Assembly: GCA_964431655.1 (NCBI GenBank)
Contig: CAYSKJ010000174.1
Span: 1 to 6,623 of the forward strand
Direction: 5' to 3'
Length of the DNA stretch: 6,623 nt
Source: CAYMEV01 sp964431655 [NCBI: uncultured bacterium]
GTDB lineage: Bacteria; CAYMEV01
Part shown: positions 6,285-6,623 of the stretch, piece after piece
How positions within the stretch are numbered: the first letter of the stretch is position 1
Layout: every line of letters starts with the position of its first letter
Program-made: the position numbers and the translations under genes
The notes under the pieces: model-generated
Seen by the model: the letters and a program-made list of their open reading frames with translations, nothing else
Database searches by the model: none
Told to the model about the DNA's origin: nothing

Positions 6285-6357
6285 TACGCCAGAGAGGAAT
6301 CGAACCTCCGACCGATAGATCCGGAATCTATTGCTCTATCCGCTGAGCTACTGGCGC
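6285..6357 (-). tRNA. tRNA-Arg(CCG)
   Basis: A 73-nt tRNA. The acceptor GCGCCAG pairs with CTGGCGT (the terminal pair is G-U), followed by discriminator A. The D arm is GCTC-AGCGGATA-GAGC. The anticodon stem ATAGA/TCTAT holds the loop TTCCGGA with anticodon CCG, reading the arginine codon CGG. The T arm is GGAGG-TTCGATT-CCTCT. CCA is not encoded. Its first ten bases are also the end of the upstream protein gene, whose TAG is made of tRNA positions 8-10. Confidence 0.96.
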
Positions 6358-6620
6358 TTTTTTTTGGATGACGGAATATCTTTAACTTTTTTATTTTCAT
6401 CTTCATCATCTTCTGCCTGATTCAGGTTATCAAGGTATTTCTGTGCTTCAGCCGAATATCTTGAAAGGCCGTTTTTCTTTGCATTCTCAATAACCAGAGC
6501 AATTTCATCCCGGATCATTTCTCTTTTGACGAGCCTGCAGATATATTTGTAATGAAAATAATCTCCTGCTGAAATGGTATTTTCCAAAATTTTTTCCAGC
6601 TCAGCAATGTTATTCATCAC
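6348..6620 (-). CDS. Small charged hypothetical protein, possibly 5' partial
   Basis: I do not recognise this family. The visible product is 90 residues from a GTG at 6620, or 89 from an ATG at 6617. The frame remains open to the window edge, so the true start may lie outside; no Shine-Dalgarno can be seen in the three remaining bases. Residues ~4-66 look helical and amphipathic (IAELEKILENTISAGDYFHYKYICRLVKREMIRDEIALVIENAKK). They are followed by an acidic stretch (AEDDEDEN) and a lysine-rich tail ending SSKKKRQ. There is no signal peptide or membrane segment. Codon use resembles the neighbours and the frame is free of stops, which supports a real gene. The stop codon TAG lies inside tRNA-Arg, with a 10-base overlap, and a run of eight A just precedes the tRNA. 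The alternating basic/acidic end suggests a cytoplasmic or nucleic-acid-associated protein, but that is only an impression. Confidence 0.6.
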   Translation of the reverse strand: MMNNIAELEKILENTISAGDYFHYKYICRLVKREMIRDEIALVIENAKKNGLSRYSAEAQKYLDNLNQAEDDEDENKKVKDIPSSKKKRQ

Positions 6621-6623
6621 AGC

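Noticed and set aside
1-6623. CRISPR array, insertion sequence, phage or toxin-antitoxin genes
   Set aside because: No regularly spaced repeats, terminal inverted repeats, transposase, integrase or phage-like proteins were seen on either strand.

Overview
The window is a compact bacterial chromosome segment of moderate GC content in which every supported gene lies on the minus strand, so it is read from right to left. The organism cannot be named from this sequence. Both tRNA genes lack an encoded CCA. The SRP RNA is the long form with an Alu domain, as in Bacillus-type bacteria, and it sits in the tRNA-Ser / SRP RNA / dnaX order known from Bacillus subtilis. A heptose-bisphosphate-phosphatase-like gene (gmhB) and a TolB-N/FlgO-like TPR protein would be more at home in an organism with a complex envelope. 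A deep-branching or poorly sampled didermic lineage is a reasonable guess, but only a guess.

Right part (about 6285-6623): a small unrecognised charged protein, possibly cut by the window edge, is followed by tRNA-Arg(CCG). Its stop codon lies inside the tRNA gene.

Centre (about 1300-6225): a tight run of five genes. They encode a CaCA-family Ca2+/Na+ antiporter (YrbG-like), a CheR-type SAM methyltransferase, an FtsE-type ABC ATPase, a membrane-anchored TPR protein and a GmhB-like HAD phosphatase. The first three junctions overlap (4, 4 and 17 bases) and the last has a 13-base gap carrying a good ribosome binding site. This suggests one translationally coupled operon. FtsE has no FtsX beside it, and the CheR-like gene has no chemotaxis neighbours.

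Left part (about 181-1310): a probable promoter in the tail of gmhB drives tRNA-Ser(GGA). Three bases later comes a ~269-nt SRP RNA with perfectly complementary ends, then dnaX. DnaX is intact from its start through the Walker, zinc-binding and sensor motifs. It then stops abruptly at about residue 230, where the base composition changes sharply.

Left edge (1-~181): about 22% GC with extreme strand asymmetry (+ strand about 59% A and 4% G). It resembles nothing else in the window and is probably a chimeric join or foreign insertion that cuts dnaX. No CRISPR array, IS element or phage gene is visible. The most notable points are the dnaX/composition break, the FtsE-without-FtsX operon with an orphan CheR, and the protein gene whose stop codon is part of a tRNA.
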